From Nomia melanderi (taxonomy: Eukaryota; Arthropoda; Insecta; Hymenoptera; Halictidae): a stretch of DNA of 64,000 nucleotides. The stretch lies in assembly GCF_051020985.1 (NCBI RefSeq), contig NW_027475138.1, positions 1,674,001 to 1,738,000 of the forward strand. Reading direction: 5' to 3'. Position numbers and translations under genes: made by a program. The notes beneath the pieces are model-generated. The model saw only the letters and a list, made by a program, of their open reading frames with translations, did not search any database and had not been told where the DNA came from. This document shows, piece after piece, positions 62,891 through 64,000 of this stretch. Numbering within the stretch: position 1 is the stretch's first letter; every line of letters begins with the position of its first letter.

Positions 62891-63415
62891 GGAGGCCCAG
62901 GCGAATGAATCTGTGCAGCGGGAAGGACATCGGACCACCAGGGGCCGAGAAAATCACCGTCTCATGGAGCCGGACACTCAGGGTCAGGGAAAAATCCAAT
63001 ATATATCTGGTGATATCTCGGGTGCTATTACAGATAGCGCAATAAATCAAAGTGCATTGTCTGTAGGAGGCCCAGGCGAATGAATCTGTGCAGCGGGAAC
63101 GACCTCGGACCACCAGGGGCCGAGAAAACCACCGTCTCATGGGTCCGGACACTCAGGGTCAGGGGAAAATCCAATATATATCTGGTGATATCTCGGGTGC
63201 TATTACAGATAGCGCTATAAACCAAAGTGCATTGTCTGTAGGAGGCCCTTGCGAATGAATCTGTACCGCAGGAACGATCTCGGACCACCAGTGGCCGAGA
63301 AAATTACAGATATTCGGAATCCGTCACCCAAGGTCAGGGGAAAATCCAATATATATCTGGTGATATCTCGGGTGCTATTAGAGATAGCACAATAAATCAA
63401 AGTGCATTGTCTGTA
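62891..63415 (+). repeat. 525-bp trimer HOR in right segment, copy 2
   Basis: Copy of 62366-62890. Its third monomer (63241) differs by carrying a truncated type-B block. Confidence 0.75.
63241..63415 (+). repeat. Type-B monomer 15, chimeric
   Basis: The alternative block starts normally at 63304, but the ordinary sequence resumes after GGTCA: the last type-B base is at 63331 and the first ordinary base at 63337. A within-monomer crossover or conversion tract end therefore lies in 63332-63336. Confidence 0.9.
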
Positions 63416-63590
63416 GGAGGCACTGGCGAATGAATCTGTGCCGCAGGAACTACCTCGGACAACCAGTGGCCGAGAAAATTACAGATATTCGGAATCCGTC
63501 ACCCAAGGTCATGTAAAAATCCAGCATATATCTGGTGATATCTCGGGTGCTATTACAGATAGCGCAATAAATCAAAGTGCATTGTCTGTA
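63416..63590 (+). repeat. Type-B monomer 16
   Basis: Block at 63479-63525, immediately after the chimeric unit. Confidence 0.92.
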
Positions 63591-63765
63591 GGAGGCCCAG
63601 GCGAATGAATCTGTGCAATGGGAACGACCTCGGACCACCAGAGGCCGAGAAAACCACCGTCTCATGGGTCCGGACACTCAGGTTCAGGGGAAAATCCAAT
63701 ATATATCTGGTGATATCTCGGGTGCTATTAGAGATATCGCAATAAACCAAAGTGAATTATCTGCA

Positions 63766-63940
63766 GGAGGCCCTGGTGCATGCATCTGTGCAGCGGGAAC
63801 GACCTCGGACCACCAGTGGCCGAGAAAATTACAGATATTCGGAATCCGTCACCCAAGGTCATGTAAAAATCCAGCAAATATCTGGTGATATCTTGGGTGC
63901 TATTAGAGATAGCGCAGAAAACCAAAGTGCATTGTCTGTA
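63766..63940 (+). repeat. Type-B monomer 17
   Basis: Block at 63829-63875; the last complete monomer of the window. Confidence 0.92.
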
Positions 63941-64000
63941 GGAGGCCCTAGCGCATGAATCTGGGCAGCGGGAACGACCTCGGACCACCAGGGGCCGAGA

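Larger units (their letters stand above)
1..64000 (+). repeat. 175-bp satellite array filling the window
   Basis: Every part of the window aligns to one 175-bp unit in the same orientation. Taking position 1 at GGAGGCCCTGG, landmarks are GCGCATGAAT (11-20), GCAGCGGGAACG (25-36), a CTCGG/CCGAG dyad (39-59), CTCATGGGGCCGG (71-83), CCAATATATATCTGG (106-120), an EcoRV-type GATATC (122-127) and GATAGCGCAATAAA (143-156). There are 365 complete units between 71 and 63940; 20 differ in length by 1-2 bp. Composition is about 53% GC, GC-rich in the first 100 bp and AT-rich in the last 75. No interruption longer than 2 bp was seen. A period near nucleosome length plus higher-order repeats is typical of eukaryotic centromeric or pericentromeric satellites; that location is inference. 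The family is not one I recognise. Confidence 0.98.
61841..64000. repeat. Zone 6: diverged right segment
   Basis: About 12 monomers with minor alleles CCCAGGCGAATGAATC, GTGCCGCAGGAACG and CATGGAGCCGG, and five type-B monomers. A three-monomer unit repeats at 525 bp (62366 with 62891, 62541 with 63066, 62716 with 63241). The array runs off the right edge. Confidence 0.85.

Noticed and set aside
1..64000. Hundreds of open frames of 60-100 codons on both strands with near-identical products
   Set aside because: They are the same satellite read again and again. 175 bp shifts frame each unit, stops recur at fixed monomer positions, and variants change residues freely. No known domain was recognised.
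1..64000. CRISPR array
   Set aside because: Units are 175 bp with no unique spacers between conserved repeats, and no cas-like gene is present.
1..64000. Transposable element or inverted segment inside the array
   Set aside because: Every 175-bp step was accounted for in one orientation with no insertion above 2 bp, terminal repeat or target-site duplication.

Overview
The whole window is a single uninterrupted satellite DNA array. A monomer of about 175 bp repeats head-to-tail in one orientation from the first base to the last. Reading each monomer boundary by eye gives 365 complete monomers (71-63940), a 70-base partial copy at the left edge and a 60-base partial copy at the right edge. 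Of the 365, 345 are exactly 175 bp and 20 carry a net indel of 1-2 bp. I see no gene, RNA gene, transposon, inverted segment or unique sequence. Open frames of 60-180 codons recur on both strands only because the same sequence recurs. 175 is not a multiple of 3, so no frame runs from one monomer into the next.

An array of this size, with a nucleosome-scale period and multi-kilobase higher-order repeats (HORs), points to eukaryotic centromeric, pericentromeric or other constitutive heterochromatin. I do not recognise the family and cannot name the organism. The consensus is about 53% GC and has two domains: positions 1-100 are about 66% GC, and 101-175 are about 35% GC around a CCAATATATATC element. 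CpG is only mildly depleted (8 per monomer, observed/expected about 0.67).

Layout, from shared rare variants. (1) 1-6.5 kb: diverged monomers with a 1.8 kb block present twice, 3150 bp apart. (2) 6.5-9.7 kb: ordinary monomers with little higher-order structure. (3) 9.7-33.2 kb: a mosaic of 0.3-1.6 kb blocks recurring at offsets of 3.3, 3.5, 4.2, 4.7, 7.2-8.2 and 11.9 kb, with 525-bp trimer and 700-bp tetramer repeats. (4) 33.2-55.9 kb: a homogenised core with an exact 2449-bp tandem duplication, a 4198-bp tandem duplication, an 8922-bp-offset copy and a 524-bp trimer duplication. (5) 55.9-61.8 kb: an ordinary flank where length-changing indels cluster. (6) 61.8-64.0 kb: a diverged flank where a minor monomer type returns.

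That minor type ('type B') replaces consensus positions 64-110 with an unrelated block of identical length. It occurs 17 times, on both flanks, and never between 33.2 and 61.8 kb. The pattern suggests a young core expanding by unequal exchange inside older flanks. All edges and counts are hand-derived; block edges are good to roughly 20 bp.
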